Shown: in pieces, positions 53,020 to 61,302 of the stretch
Position numbering within the stretch: the stretch's first letter is position 1
How the letters are laid out: each line of letters opens with the position of its first letter
From: Prevotellaceae bacterium UBA1075
GTDB lineage: Bacteria > Bacteroidota > Bacteroidia > Bacteroidales > Bacteroidaceae
Assembly (NCBI GenBank): GCA_002316015.1
Contig: DCCS01000038.1
Location: forward strand, 130,803 to 194,802
DNA: 64,000 bases
Direction of reading: 5' to 3'
The notes under the pieces: generated by a model
Seen by the model: only the letters and a program-made list of their open reading frames with translations
Database searches by the model: none
Told to the model about the DNA's origin: nothing
Program-made: the position numbers and the translations under genes

Positions 53020-56000
53020 CTACCTGCTCCACAGCAGCGTTCCGTCCTGCGCCTGTCCTTGTGCGTCCATGATGAGGCGGGCGGTGCGGCTGCCGTTGTA
53101 GAACTGGATGTCGGCCTCGCCTGCCTGGTTGAGCCGTACATTGGGGTTCCAGTAGAGTGTGCGGCGGTAGTCGGCGGGATGCGAGGGCTGCTGCTGGCTG
53201 TAGTCGGGCGAGTAGAACTCGGCAGGATAGGCAAATCCGTCAATCACATAGCGGCGGTCGCGGTAAGTGAGGCGGCGACTGCCATCGGGGTAAGGGTACT
53301 TCACCAGTTTGGTCTTGGGCATGTTGGCGCCATAATAAAGCGCACTGCCCTCCATGCGCGGACTGTAGTCGGAGTAGAACACATACCTGTCCCACACCCC
53401 ATTGCCCATGTACTCCTGGGACTCCCCGGGCGAAAGCGTGAAGCCTGCATCTGCACCGAACCCGCCGATGCCCATGGTTCTGTCGCGCCGCGTGAGCGAA
53501 AAGGAGCCCGACATCAGGTACTTGCGGGCATAGATGGAATCCCCGGGAATGCTCAGCCCCAGCAGGTCGCGGCGTGTCTTTCCATAGCCATAGCGGAGGT
53601 CGAAGGTGGGTTCCTCGTTGAGTCCCTCCTGCCTGCTGGCCGCGTTCTTGCTGTCATCCAGCCCATAGTTGGCCACCATGATTTGCATGAAGTCCATGCC
53701 CAGGTCGGCCTCCATGTTCTGTGCCACGTCTGCGTCAATGGCCAGCACAGGCCAGGTGTCGTTGAACTTGCGCAGGACTCCCCGCTTAGCACTCACCGTC
53801 ACTTCCTGCATGAGATGCTCACCAGGGCTGGCCGGCATGCCTGCCCCGCTCTCGCCTGCAGGGCGTGGAGCCAGGTGGTTTTGGTAGTGGGAGTAGGGCT
53901 TTACAAAGCGCGGATAGGGCCAGATGACGCGTGCCAGGTAGGTAGCCTCCTCCACGCGTAGTTTTCTCCTGGCCTTTGCATTGGCAGGCAGGAACATCCA
54001 GCTCACCTCGTCATCGTCCTCCTGAGCCTGTATCCAGGTGTAGGCTTTGCCCTTCTTCCACCTGGTGGTGTCGGCCACGCTTACAAAGAGAGTGCCCTGC
54101 CCGTAGAACGGGGGCAGCTGCAGGCGGAATGCCCCCTGCTTGCTCGCGCTCTCATAGGTGGCCGCTTCGTTCTCGCTCGACAGCACCAGCTCGGCATGCA
54201 CCTTCAGTTCCTTGCGCTTGGGACTGTCCTGCTCCTGCTTGTCCAGTGCCCTCTTGTGCCGTATCACATCGGGGGTGGCGTCCTCGGGGCGGTGTGCGCT
54301 CTGGGCAATGTGCGTCCTGGGAATGAAGTTTACGATGTTGAGCAAGTCAGTCTTGGCATATTCTGTGCCGTTGGCATCCTTGCCCGGGTCAATCTCCATC
54401 CGTCCATAGTCGGGGTTGTACCAGTGGTCGTTATTATAGGTGGAGCCTGTCAGTATGGGAGCCTGCTCGGCTGGCTGGCACAGTTCCCATGCTCCCTGCA
54501 CAGCCATGTTGCGCCAGTCAAACCTGCGCCAGCCCTGTGTCATCATCAGCAGGTCCAGCCCCCTGCGCCTCTCCTCATCGTCCTGTTCGAAGTACCAGCC
54601 TGGCTGCGGCACGAAGCCTCGTATCTCGCTCGCGAGCAGCATCTCGGTGAGTATGTTCCCATCATCGTACAGGCGGTCGCTACGGTCAGCGTCCCGCACG
54701 CTCAGCGAGATGTTGCTGCGCCCGTCGTAGGACTTCAGCCTTAGGCTTACAGGCTCGTATGGGGCATATTCCTCCTTTATCCCCGTGAGGCTCAGCGTGG
54801 GCTTCAGTTCCTGGTTGCCCCTGGAGAAGAATAGGCGGTCGGCATAGACGTGCCCCTGCGAGTCAAATACGGTCAGCTGATATACACCGGGGACCTGCAC
54901 GGTAGAGTCACCGATGGAGTACAGGCAAGTGCCTTCCCCGTCCTCCATTTCCTCCAGTTCGTGTGCAGCCAGCAGCCTTCCCTCCAGCATCAGGCTCACG
55001 GCCAGGCTGTCGGCAGGCAGGTGGGCGGTGTGGCTGATGTGGGCTGTCCAGCCCCTTTCGCCCTGCTGCATGCTCAGCGAGATGCCCACAGGCTGCACCT
55101 GTGGCAGGTTGGCCCTGGCCACCTTGCCGTCTGTGGTCACAAAGCGTACCTCCTGCTCCATGCCTTCTGAGGGAGTGAGCGTGAACGTCCCCCGCCCCCG
55201 GTTCTGCACGCGGGCAGAGTCCTTGCCCCACACAAGCCAGCCGTCGGCCCACTCGCCATCATCCCAAGTGGCCTCGTAGGCAATGCGGCAGGGCAGTCCC
55301 GCCACCAGGTTGCCGCCCTCGGGGTAGAGTGCGACCTTCAATTTACGCTTCTTCGGGTCGCTTCGGTAACTCCTGCGCATGGCACGCAAGGTCATGTCGT
55401 GGTTCCAGTCGCCAGGCTCCTGCGGGCGGTCATACACGGGAAACACACGGCTGTACAGCTTGTCGTAGTCGCGGTAGAACTCCCGCTCCTGCTGCTCCGA
55501 GTCGAAATACTTGCCAAAGAGGCTTGAATGCTCATGCTCATGTAGCCCCCAGTTGAGCTGCCACCGCGTGTAGGCCCGCAACTCGTAGAAGCCCGCGTAT
55601 TGTATGAGATTGTTGAGCGCAAAGAATCCCTGCCCGTGTCCCTTGCGCATCTGTATGAGTTTGCGTTCTATCAGATAACCCTCCTGGCCGTAGAACTCCA
55701 CATAGAGCACGCCGCTCACGTCCGAGGGGCGGTCAGTGTCGGTGCGTCGGGTGTAGGCCGAGAACCAGATAGTGTCACCCAGCTGATAACTTGTGTTGTC
55801 CATGTGCACGAACACCTTCTCCTGCGGGATAGTCCTGCCAAAGGCGGCCTGACGTGCAGCCAATCGGTAGTGTGGCGAGAAGGCCGACAGGCTTACGTCG
55901 GGCTTCACCTTCGTCACATCCGTCAGTGGGGCCAGTTCCTTCTCCCTTTGTTCCGAGGCTGCCAGTGTCTGCCTCTCCCGCTCGGTCAGTTTCACCACCT

Positions 56001-57108
56001 CCGATGATGCCCACAGCAGGGAGTCATATCCAGCCTCGCTCATGGCATTCAGCATATTGCCCTTGATGCTAACCCCCTTGTCTTGCTGCTTGGACAGTTG
56101 CTTGCCGTCCAGGCTGTACAGGAACGCCTGGCCGTAGAACTTGGGCCCAGTTATCTGCACGTCGGCATGGCCCACCTCGGTGAACCCGTGGTCGTGCCGG
56201 TAGTCGATGTTGATGCGCGTCTCCACATCCTCCACGCGGAAGGTGCCTTGCGTCCCTATGGTTGTCATCTGCATGTTGGGCAGCCTGGCCTCAAAGCGCA
56301 GCAACTCTCCCGAGTGCACTGCCACATACAAGATGCCCTCTATTACCTTTACGTTGTTCTGCCTGCCCACATCTGAGCGCACCATTGTGATCTTGTACAT
56401 GGCATCGCCATTCTCCTGGCTCAGGATATCGTAGTCATAGTCGTAATATCGGAGTTGGTTCATAAAAAGTATCCTGTCCAGAGGCGCGATGATGTCCGTC
56501 CAGAAGTCCGCGTCGCGTATGATGTGCCCCACCTCCAGTATGCGGTGCAGGTTCATCTGTGCCAGACTGGGCTTCCCGTCCTTTGTGCTCAGGCTCCTGT
56601 GCTTGCCTGTCAGCACCTCGGCCTTGCGCAGGTTGACGGTGCTCCTGGCCTTCACGATGGCGTCCATCAGGTCGTTCACCTTGTCCGACTGCTCCATCAT
56701 GCGGCAGAAGTACCAGCCCTCGGCCTCCTTCCCCCGCTTGTAGTCCTTCTCCAGCCGCCTGGCCAGTGCCGTCAGTATGCTTCTCATGCTTTTCGGGGTC
56801 ACGGTGACCTCCCGCAATTGTCTGGCGCAGGGCTGCAACCTTATCTCTGCAAGCGGCTTGCCAGTAGGGAACCATTGCGTGGCGTAGCCCACGAAACTCA
56901 CGCGTATGCTGTCGGCCGTGCAATCCTGTAGCACAAACTCCCCCTCCCCGTTGCTCAGACACCCTTTGCCGTTGGTGGCGTATACCTGGGCATAGGGCAG
57001 GGGCTCGCCTGTCTTTGCATCCACTATCTTGCTGCTGAAGGGCTTCTGGCTCCATGCTGCGAAGGGGAGCAGGTAGAGAAACAATACTGTGAGGAACTTC
57101 CTTTTCAT
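53020..57108 (-). CDS. Large secreted protein with carboxypeptidase-regulatory and TonB-plug-like regions
   Basis: 1362 residues from ATG (MKRKFLTVLF) with a signal peptide ending near AAWSQ. The CarboxypepD_reg-like domain (about 25-105; KIVDAKTGEPLPYAQVYA) is followed by the motif LREVTVTPKSM and a helical-beta region homologous to the upstream gene (about 110-330). MG2-like sandwiches come next (about 440-900: EKVFVHMDNTSYQLGDTIWF, LKVALYPEGGNLVAGLPCRI). A TonB-plug-like segment is near the end (LMQEVTVSAKRGVLRKFN, about 1110-1180). No beta-barrel is seen, so it is not a transporter by itself. Its ATG overlaps the upstream paralogue by 4 bp. Probably an envelope protein; function unknown. 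Confidence 0.72.
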   Translation of the reverse strand: MKRKFLTVLFLYLLPFAAWSQKPFSSKIVDAKTGEPLPYAQVYATNGKGCLSNGEGEFVLQDCTADSIRVSFVGYATQWFPTGKPLAEIRLQPCARQLREVTVTPKSMRSILTALARRLEKDYKRGKEAEGWYFCRMMEQSDKVNDLMDAIVKARSTVNLRKAEVLTGKHRSLSTKDGKPSLAQMNLHRILEVGHIIRDADFWTDIIAPLDRILFMNQLRYYDYDYDILSQENGDAMYKITMVRSDVGRQNNVKVIEGILYVAVHSGELLRFEARLPNMQMTTIGTQGTFRVEDVETRINIDYRHDHGFTEVGHADVQITGPKFYGQAFLYSLDGKQLSKQQDKGVSIKGNMLNAMSEAGYDSLLWASSEVVKLTERERQTLAASEQREKELAPLTDVTKVKPDVSLSAFSPHYRLAARQAAFGRTIPQEKVFVHMDNTSYQLGDTIWFSAYTRRTDTDRPSDVSGVLYVEFYGQEGYLIERKLIQMRKGHGQGFFALNNLIQYAGFYELRAYTRWQLNWGLHEHEHSSLFGKYFDSEQQEREFYRDYDKLYSRVFPVYDRPQEPGDWNHDMTLRAMRRSYRSDPKKRKLKVALYPEGGNLVAGLPCRIAYEATWDDGEWADGWLVWGKDSARVQNRGRGTFTLTPSEGMEQEVRFVTTDGKVARANLPQVQPVGISLSMQQGERGWTAHISHTAHLPADSLAVSLMLEGRLLAAHELEEMEDGEGTCLYSIGDSTVQVPGVYQLTVFDSQGHVYADRLFFSRGNQELKPTLSLTGIKEEYAPYEPVSLRLKSYDGRSNISLSVRDADRSDRLYDDGNILTEMLLASEIRGFVPQPGWYFEQDDEERRRGLDLLMMTQGWRRFDWRNMAVQGAWELCQPAEQAPILTGSTYNNDHWYNPDYGRMEIDPGKDANGTEYAKTDLLNIVNFIPRTHIAQSAHRPEDATPDVIRHKRALDKQEQDSPKRKELKVHAELVLSSENEAATYESASKQGAFRLQLPPFYGQGTLFVSVADTTRWKKGKAYTWIQAQEDDDEVSWMFLPANAKARRKLRVEEATYLARVIWPYPRFVKPYSHYQNHLAPRPAGESGAGMPASPGEHLMQEVTVSAKRGVLRKFNDTWPVLAIDADVAQNMEADLGMDFMQIMVANYGLDDSKNAASRQEGLNEEPTFDLRYGYGKTRRDLLGLSIPGDSIYARKYLMSGSFSLTRRDRTMGIGGFGADAGFTLSPGESQEYMGNGVWDRYVFYSDYSPRMEGSALYYGANMPKTKLVKYPYPDGSRRLTYRDRRYVIDGFAYPAEFYSPDYSQQQPSHPADYRRTLYWNPNVRLNQAGEADIQFYNGSRTARLIMDAQGQAQDGTLLWSR

Positions 57109-58424
57109 GGTCGGGATGTTTCGTTTGAGGGCGTAATGATGCTGGGTGGAGTGATGTCGTTCTCCCTCATCAGCCGTTGCTCGGCCTTGGTGGGCAGGAT
57201 GATGTTTTTCTGCCACCATGCCGCGTCCTTGCGTGTGTGCCAAATAGCCACGAGAAGGTTTTCGGAATGTCTGCTGTCAGCATCATCTGGAATGTCAAGG
57301 TTGGCCACGTTGTAGGCTGTGGTCTGGCTGTCTATTCCATCGCCCCTCAGGTGTGTGCTGATGCTTTCCACTTTGTTGTAACCCTGCGCGCGGCTGTAGG
57401 CAATGTTGATGTCAATGCGGGCCTTGGCGGTACGCTTCTCACCATTGAGGCTCGACTCAAGCCTCAGCCCATCTATTCTGCCCTTGAAACCTATGGGATG
57501 CAGGTTGTCGGCCCTCACATAGAGGTCGCCAGTCATAACAGGCTTACGTTGTTTTTTACCTTCTTGGGGCTGGATGTGTATGCACAGGATGCGCCTCCCA
57601 TCCTGGTCAGCCTGTGCGGTGATGCTGGTCTGGTACAAGTCCTCATAGTTGTATCGGTTGCGGAAACGCTTCTGATTGAGCGGTATGATAGTCTCTTGCC
57701 AAAACGCTTCGTCCTTTATCATGGGAGCAAGTGACAGGCTGGCATGGATGTTGGAGAAGTCCAGCACCAACTTACGCTCATTGCTTTTCTCGTGAAACAT
57801 GCGTCCTGCCATGAACTCCACCTGGCGCAGATTGTTGGCACTGCTGGCTGTGAAGTAAGCCTCGGCCATCTCCACGGCATCGTCCATGCGGTAGGTCTGG
57901 CGCATATAATAATAGGTATAGACATTCTTGTGTGCCTGGTAGTCGGCCTCCATCTGCTGCACTACCTGCTTGAGGATGTTTTCCGAAGCCACCACCGTCA
58001 CCTCGCGCATCTCGGTCGTGGCGGGTGTGAGGCGCAGCGTGTGTGGCAGGTCGGCAGCCTTCAGCCTCACGCGCTGGTAGCCCATGCAGGTGATGGTGAG
58101 CACCTCCTGGGGGTGTGCGTCAATGCAGAATTGACCCTCGGAGTTGGCCACCGTGCCCCGCCCCTCGCAGATATAGACTTGCGTGAAGGGCAACTCCTCG
58201 CCCGTCTCTGCATCCACCACCTGGGCCGAGTATGCTTCTCGTGCCTCTTGGGGAACGCGCGCGCTGCTGGCCTCTGCTGCGTTCCAGCCCTCCTCGGAGG
58301 GGACTGGGAAGCGCAGGCCCGCTGATATTCTCGCCTGCGGCATGAGAGCCGGAGCGAGAAACAGAAGGCACCAGCAGACCCTGTACAAGATGCGGGAGGT
58401 GTGGTGGCTGTGTGCTCTTGTCAT
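57105..58424 (-). CDS. Secreted carboxypeptidase-regulatory-domain protein, shorter paralogue
   Basis: 439 residues from ATG (MTRAHSHHTSRI); the frame upstream is noncoding and covers a promoter. A hydrophobic export signal lies at about 10-32. The CarboxypepD_reg-like domain (SAQVVDAETGEELPFTQVYI) and TEMREVTVVAS match the start of the next gene, as does the following region (NVYTYYYMRQTYR, YFTASSANNLRQVEFMAGR). It lacks the MG2-like and plug-like parts and ends in a hydrophilic tail. Tandem duplication and extension is the likely history. The two genes overlap by 4 bp and share one promoter. Confidence 0.75.
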   Translation of the reverse strand: MTRAHSHHTSRILYRVCWCLLFLAPALMPQARISAGLRFPVPSEEGWNAAEASSARVPQEAREAYSAQVVDAETGEELPFTQVYICEGRGTVANSEGQFCIDAHPQEVLTITCMGYQRVRLKAADLPHTLRLTPATTEMREVTVVASENILKQVVQQMEADYQAHKNVYTYYYMRQTYRMDDAVEMAEAYFTASSANNLRQVEFMAGRMFHEKSNERKLVLDFSNIHASLSLAPMIKDEAFWQETIIPLNQKRFRNRYNYEDLYQTSITAQADQDGRRILCIHIQPQEGKKQRKPVMTGDLYVRADNLHPIGFKGRIDGLRLESSLNGEKRTAKARIDINIAYSRAQGYNKVESISTHLRGDGIDSQTTAYNVANLDIPDDADSRHSENLLVAIWHTRKDAAWWQKNIILPTKAEQRLMRENDITPPSIITPSNETSRP

Positions 58425-58446
58425 AATGGCTATAGCTTTAGTGTGT

Positions 58447-58454
58447 TGCAAATA
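58447..58454 (-). promoter_or_regulatory. -7 element of the paralogue operon
   Basis: TATATTTG on the minus strand, 23 bp before the ATG, fits the consensus. No TTTG at 19-21 nt upstream. Confidence 0.5.
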
Positions 58455-58619
58455 TAGGAGTTTTGCGCGAGACGTGACAGGGAAAACTCTGGGGAAAAGC
58501 GTTTGAAGAGAGTGAAAGACGGTTATTCTGCAAGGGTGTGGCAAGATGCTGTAATGCAGAATAAATATAAGTGCAGAATGCGTAACTATAGAATTGTTTT
58601 CTGTAATAAATTCCTTCTG

Positions 58620-58651
58620 TTGCTTGATGAACCTGTGTTGTCGTAACTTTG
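58620..58651 (+). promoter_or_regulatory. Promoter of metY
   Basis: TTG (58620-58622), 21-nt spacer, TAACTTTG (58644-58651). Leader of about 85 nt to the ATG; no known riboswitch fold was recognised in it. Confidence 0.7.
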
Positions 58652-58743
58652 CAGTGCGAAACAAAGGAAATGCAATCACATTCCAGGAGTGACGCAAGCA
58701 GAATAATAACGATAATACAAACGAATAAAAGGAGAATACAACT

Positions 58744-60033
58744 ATGGCAACAAATCAGAAACTGCACCTTGAGACTCTGGCACTGCACGTTGGTCAGGAG
58801 ACCGCCGACCCCGCAAGCGACGCTCGCGCAGTGCCCATCTACCAGACCACCAGTTATGTGTTCCACAACTCGCAGCATGCTGCTGACCGTTTCGGGCTGC
58901 GTGACCCGGGCAACATCTATGGTCGCCTGACCAACAGCACCCAGGATGTCTTTGAGCGTCGTGTGGCTGCCCTGGAGGGTGGAGTGGCCGGCCTGGCAGT
59001 GGCCAGCGGTGCCGCGGCCGTGACCTATGCCCTGCAGAACGTGCTGCAGAATGGTGACCACATAGTGGCGGCCGACAACCTCTACGGTGGCTCCTTCAAT
59101 CTCATCACCCACACGCTGAGCACCCAGGGCGTGGAGTACAGCATCGTCAATGTCAACGACCTGAAGGCCCTGGAGGCCGCAATACGCCCCAACACCAAGG
59201 TCATCTATGCCGAGACCTTCGGCAACCCCAATAGCGACGTGACCGACCTGGATGCCATAGCCGAGGTGGCACACCGCCATGGCATCCTCTTCATTGTCGA
59301 CAACACCTTCGCGCCGCTGCTCATCCGTCCCCTCGAGCATGGGGCCGACGTGGTGGTGCACAGTGCCACCAAGTTCATAGGCGGCCATGGCAGCTCGCTG
59401 GGCGGCGTGATAGTGGACGGCGGCAAGTTTGACTTCAAGGCCCATGCCGACAAGTATCCCACCCTGGCCAAGCCCGACCCCTCGTATCACGGAGCCGTCT
59501 TTGCCGATGTGGCAGGCGCGGCCGCCTTTGTGACCCGCATCCGCGCCGTCATCCTGCGCGACACGGGCGCCACCATCTCCCCCTTCAACGCCTGGATACT
59601 GCTGCAGGGTGTGGAGAGCCTGCCCCTGCGCATCGAGCGCCATGTGCAGAACGCACTCAAGGTGGTCGATTACCTGAGCCATCACCCCAGGGTGAAGAGC
59701 GTGTCGCACCCCGCCCTGCCCACGCACAAGGACCATGCACTGTACCAGAAGTACTTCCCCAACGGCGGCGGCAGCATCTTCACCTTTGAGATAGACGGCA
59801 CCCAGGAGGACGCGTGGAAGTTCATCGACTCGCTGCAGATATTCTCGCTGCTGGCCAACGTGGCCGATGTGAAGTCACTCGTCATACATCCCTACACCAC
59901 CACCCACTCGCAGATGAGTCCCGAGGAACTGGCCGAGCAGCACATCACGCCCAGCACCGTACGCCTGTCGATAGGCGTGGAGCACATCGACGACATCATT
60001 GCCGACCTGGACCAGGCATTCAGCAAACTCTGA
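58744..60033 (+). CDS. metY: O-acetylhomoserine aminocarboxypropyltransferase (sulfhydrylase)
   Basis: 429 residues, the usual length. A PLP enzyme of the Cys/Met metabolism family that makes homocysteine from O-acetylhomoserine and sulfide, allowing direct sulfhydrylation in methionine synthesis. Key marks: PIYQTTSYVF, YGRLTNSTQDVFERRVAALE, VDNTFAPLLIRPLEHGAD, the PLP lysine in HSATKFIGGHGSS, and THSQMSPEELAEQHITP. Codon use is strongly biased, suggesting high expression. Monocistronic, followed by a stem-loop and the third 22-nt repeat array. Confidence 0.95.
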   Translation: MATNQKLHLETLALHVGQETADPASDARAVPIYQTTSYVFHNSQHAADRFGLRDPGNIYGRLTNSTQDVFERRVAALEGGVAGLAVASGAAAVTYALQNVLQNGDHIVAADNLYGGSFNLITHTLSTQGVEYSIVNVNDLKALEAAIRPNTKVIYAETFGNPNSDVTDLDAIAEVAHRHGILFIVDNTFAPLLIRPLEHGADVVVHSATKFIGGHGSSLGGVIVDGGKFDFKAHADKYPTLAKPDPSYHGAVFADVAGAAAFVTRIRAVILRDTGATISPFNAWILLQGVESLPLRIERHVQNALKVVDYLSHHPRVKSVSHPALPTHKDHALYQKYFPNGGGSIFTFEIDGTQEDAWKFIDSLQIFSLLANVADVKSLVIHPYTTTHSQMSPEELAEQHITPSTVRLSIGVEHIDDIIADLDQAFSKL

Positions 60034-60054
60034 TATACCATAGCGTCAACACGA

Positions 60055-60094
60055 AGGCCAGCCGCCCGCCCCGCATGGGACAGGCGGCTGGCCT
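60055..60094. terminator. Stem-loop 3' of metY
   Basis: AGGCCAGCCGCC (60055-60066) pairs with GGCGGCTGGCCT (60083-60094) over 16 nt, 22 bp after the stop. No T-run on the plus strand. Confidence 0.65.
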
Positions 60095-60123
60095 CATTCT
60101 GGCATGCCGCCGCGATGCCTGAT

Positions 60124-60201
60124 GCAGCGCGCTGCATGTGCCATCGCAGCCGCATGCGTTGGCCACCGCAGCGCGCTGCGTTGGCGCATGCACCGCAGTG
60201 C
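60124..60201. repeat. 22-nt-period array with GCAGCGCGCTGC cores
   Basis: Units start at 60124, 60146 and 60168, exactly 22 nt apart. The first and third have the fully palindromic core GCAGCGCGCTGC, the second a decayed GCAGCCGCATGC; each is followed by a GCCA-containing tail. A further partial GCAGTGC is at 60195. The build matches the array at 29673, so both are one repeat family. The rest of the 430-bp gap to cdsA (60202-60465) shows no supported gene. Confidence 0.85.
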
Positions 60202-60465
60202 TTTATTTCCCACACCACAGAGCCGTGGTCACAGGGCCGCGACCCGGAAGCAGGGCCTTGCCCTCTGTGCAGTATCCCGCAGCCCCTTGGCGTAGGTGAC
60301 CAGGCAAGTGGTGCGGACATGCCCCGCCGGGGTGAGGAGGTGGCGGTGTCCCTGTTGCCGGACACCCTGGGCGCAAGGACGCGCGATGGCGGGCTGCGCC
60401 ATGCTCCAGGTGCAGCCCGCCATCACGCGTCGGGGGGAGGGGAATGCGGATGCCTTGCCCGCGAG

Positions 60466-61302
60466 TCAGGATGCCAGGGTGAAGTAGATGACCGAGGCGG
60501 GGATGGCCAGCAGGGTGCTGTCGAAGCGGTCCAGCAGCCCGCCATGTCCGGGCAGGATGTGGCTGCTGTCCTTGATGCCCAGTTGACGCTTCATCTGACT
60601 CTCCACCAGGTCGCCCCAGGTGCCGGCGACCACCACCACCAGGGCAAAGCCCAGCCACACCGGCAGGCCGTGTCCTGCGGGCATCCACGTCCAGCAGGCC
60701 ACCGAGGCCAGCAGGGTGGCTATGCCGCCTCCCACGCAGCCCACCCACGACTTGCCGGGCGACACGCTGGGGAACAGTCGCCAGGGGAAGAGGCGGTGCA
60801 GGGAACTGCCCACCAGGTAGGCTCCCGTGTCGTTGACCCATATGAAGACGAACAGAGCCATCGGGAGTTCCCAGCCGTAGCCGCAGTGCTCCCCGTCGAA
60901 AACGGTCAGCAATGGCAGCAGGGCAAATGGCAAGGCCACATACACCTGTGCGGCCAGCATCCCCATCCAGTCCTGCAGGGGATGGCCGGTGTGGCGGTAC
61001 AGCCCCACGACGGGCATGGCCAGCAGCATCAGCCCGTACAGAGCCAGCCAGCGCAGCGACAACTCGTTGTCCATGCCCCAGAGCCAGGAAAATGCCACCA
61101 GCACAAGACTGGCGGTGGCGGTGAGCAGTCCCAGGGTGGATAGTCCTGCGTGGCGGTTTGCCACCATGCAGAACTCCATGGTGGTCGCCCATGTCACCGC
61201 GCCGAAGAACAGGAATGCGGTGACGGGGCCAAGCAGCAGGCTTCCTGTGAGCAGGGCCACATAGGCCACTCCCACGATAGTCCTCAATATGAAATTTCTC
61301 AT
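60466..61302 (-). CDS. cdsA: Phosphatidate cytidylyltransferase
   Basis: 278 residues with about eight membrane segments. It makes CDP-diacylglycerol from phosphatidate and CTP, the entry to all phospholipids. The CDS signature is near the C-terminus: SQMKRQLGIKDSSHILPGHG, followed by GLLDR, with the metal-binding Lys, Asp and His. WVNDTGAYLVG is the other conserved block. The ATG overlaps the ftsH stop by 4 bp. Last gene of the rsfS-ftsH-cdsA operon. Confidence 0.95.
   Translation of the reverse strand: MRNFILRTIVGVAYVALLTGSLLLGPVTAFLFFGAVTWATTMEFCMVANRHAGLSTLGLLTATASLVLVAFSWLWGMDNELSLRWLALYGLMLLAMPVVGLYRHTGHPLQDWMGMLAAQVYVALPFALLPLLTVFDGEHCGYGWELPMALFVFIWVNDTGAYLVGSSLHRLFPWRLFPSVSPGKSWVGCVGGGIATLLASVACWTWMPAGHGLPVWLGFALVVVVAGTWGDLVESQMKRQLGIKDSSHILPGHGGLLDRFDSTLLAIPASVIYFTLAS

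Larger units (their letters stand above)
58425..58743. other. 319-bp divergent promoter region
   Basis: Holds the -7 element of the leftward operon (58447-58454) and the full promoter of metY (58620-58651). The 160 bp between them is AT-richer and shows no gene or strong hairpin. Confidence 0.6.

Noticed and set aside
53020..57108. TonB-dependent transporter
   Set aside because: A plug-like segment is present, but no 22-strand barrel follows; the protein ends about 190 residues later.
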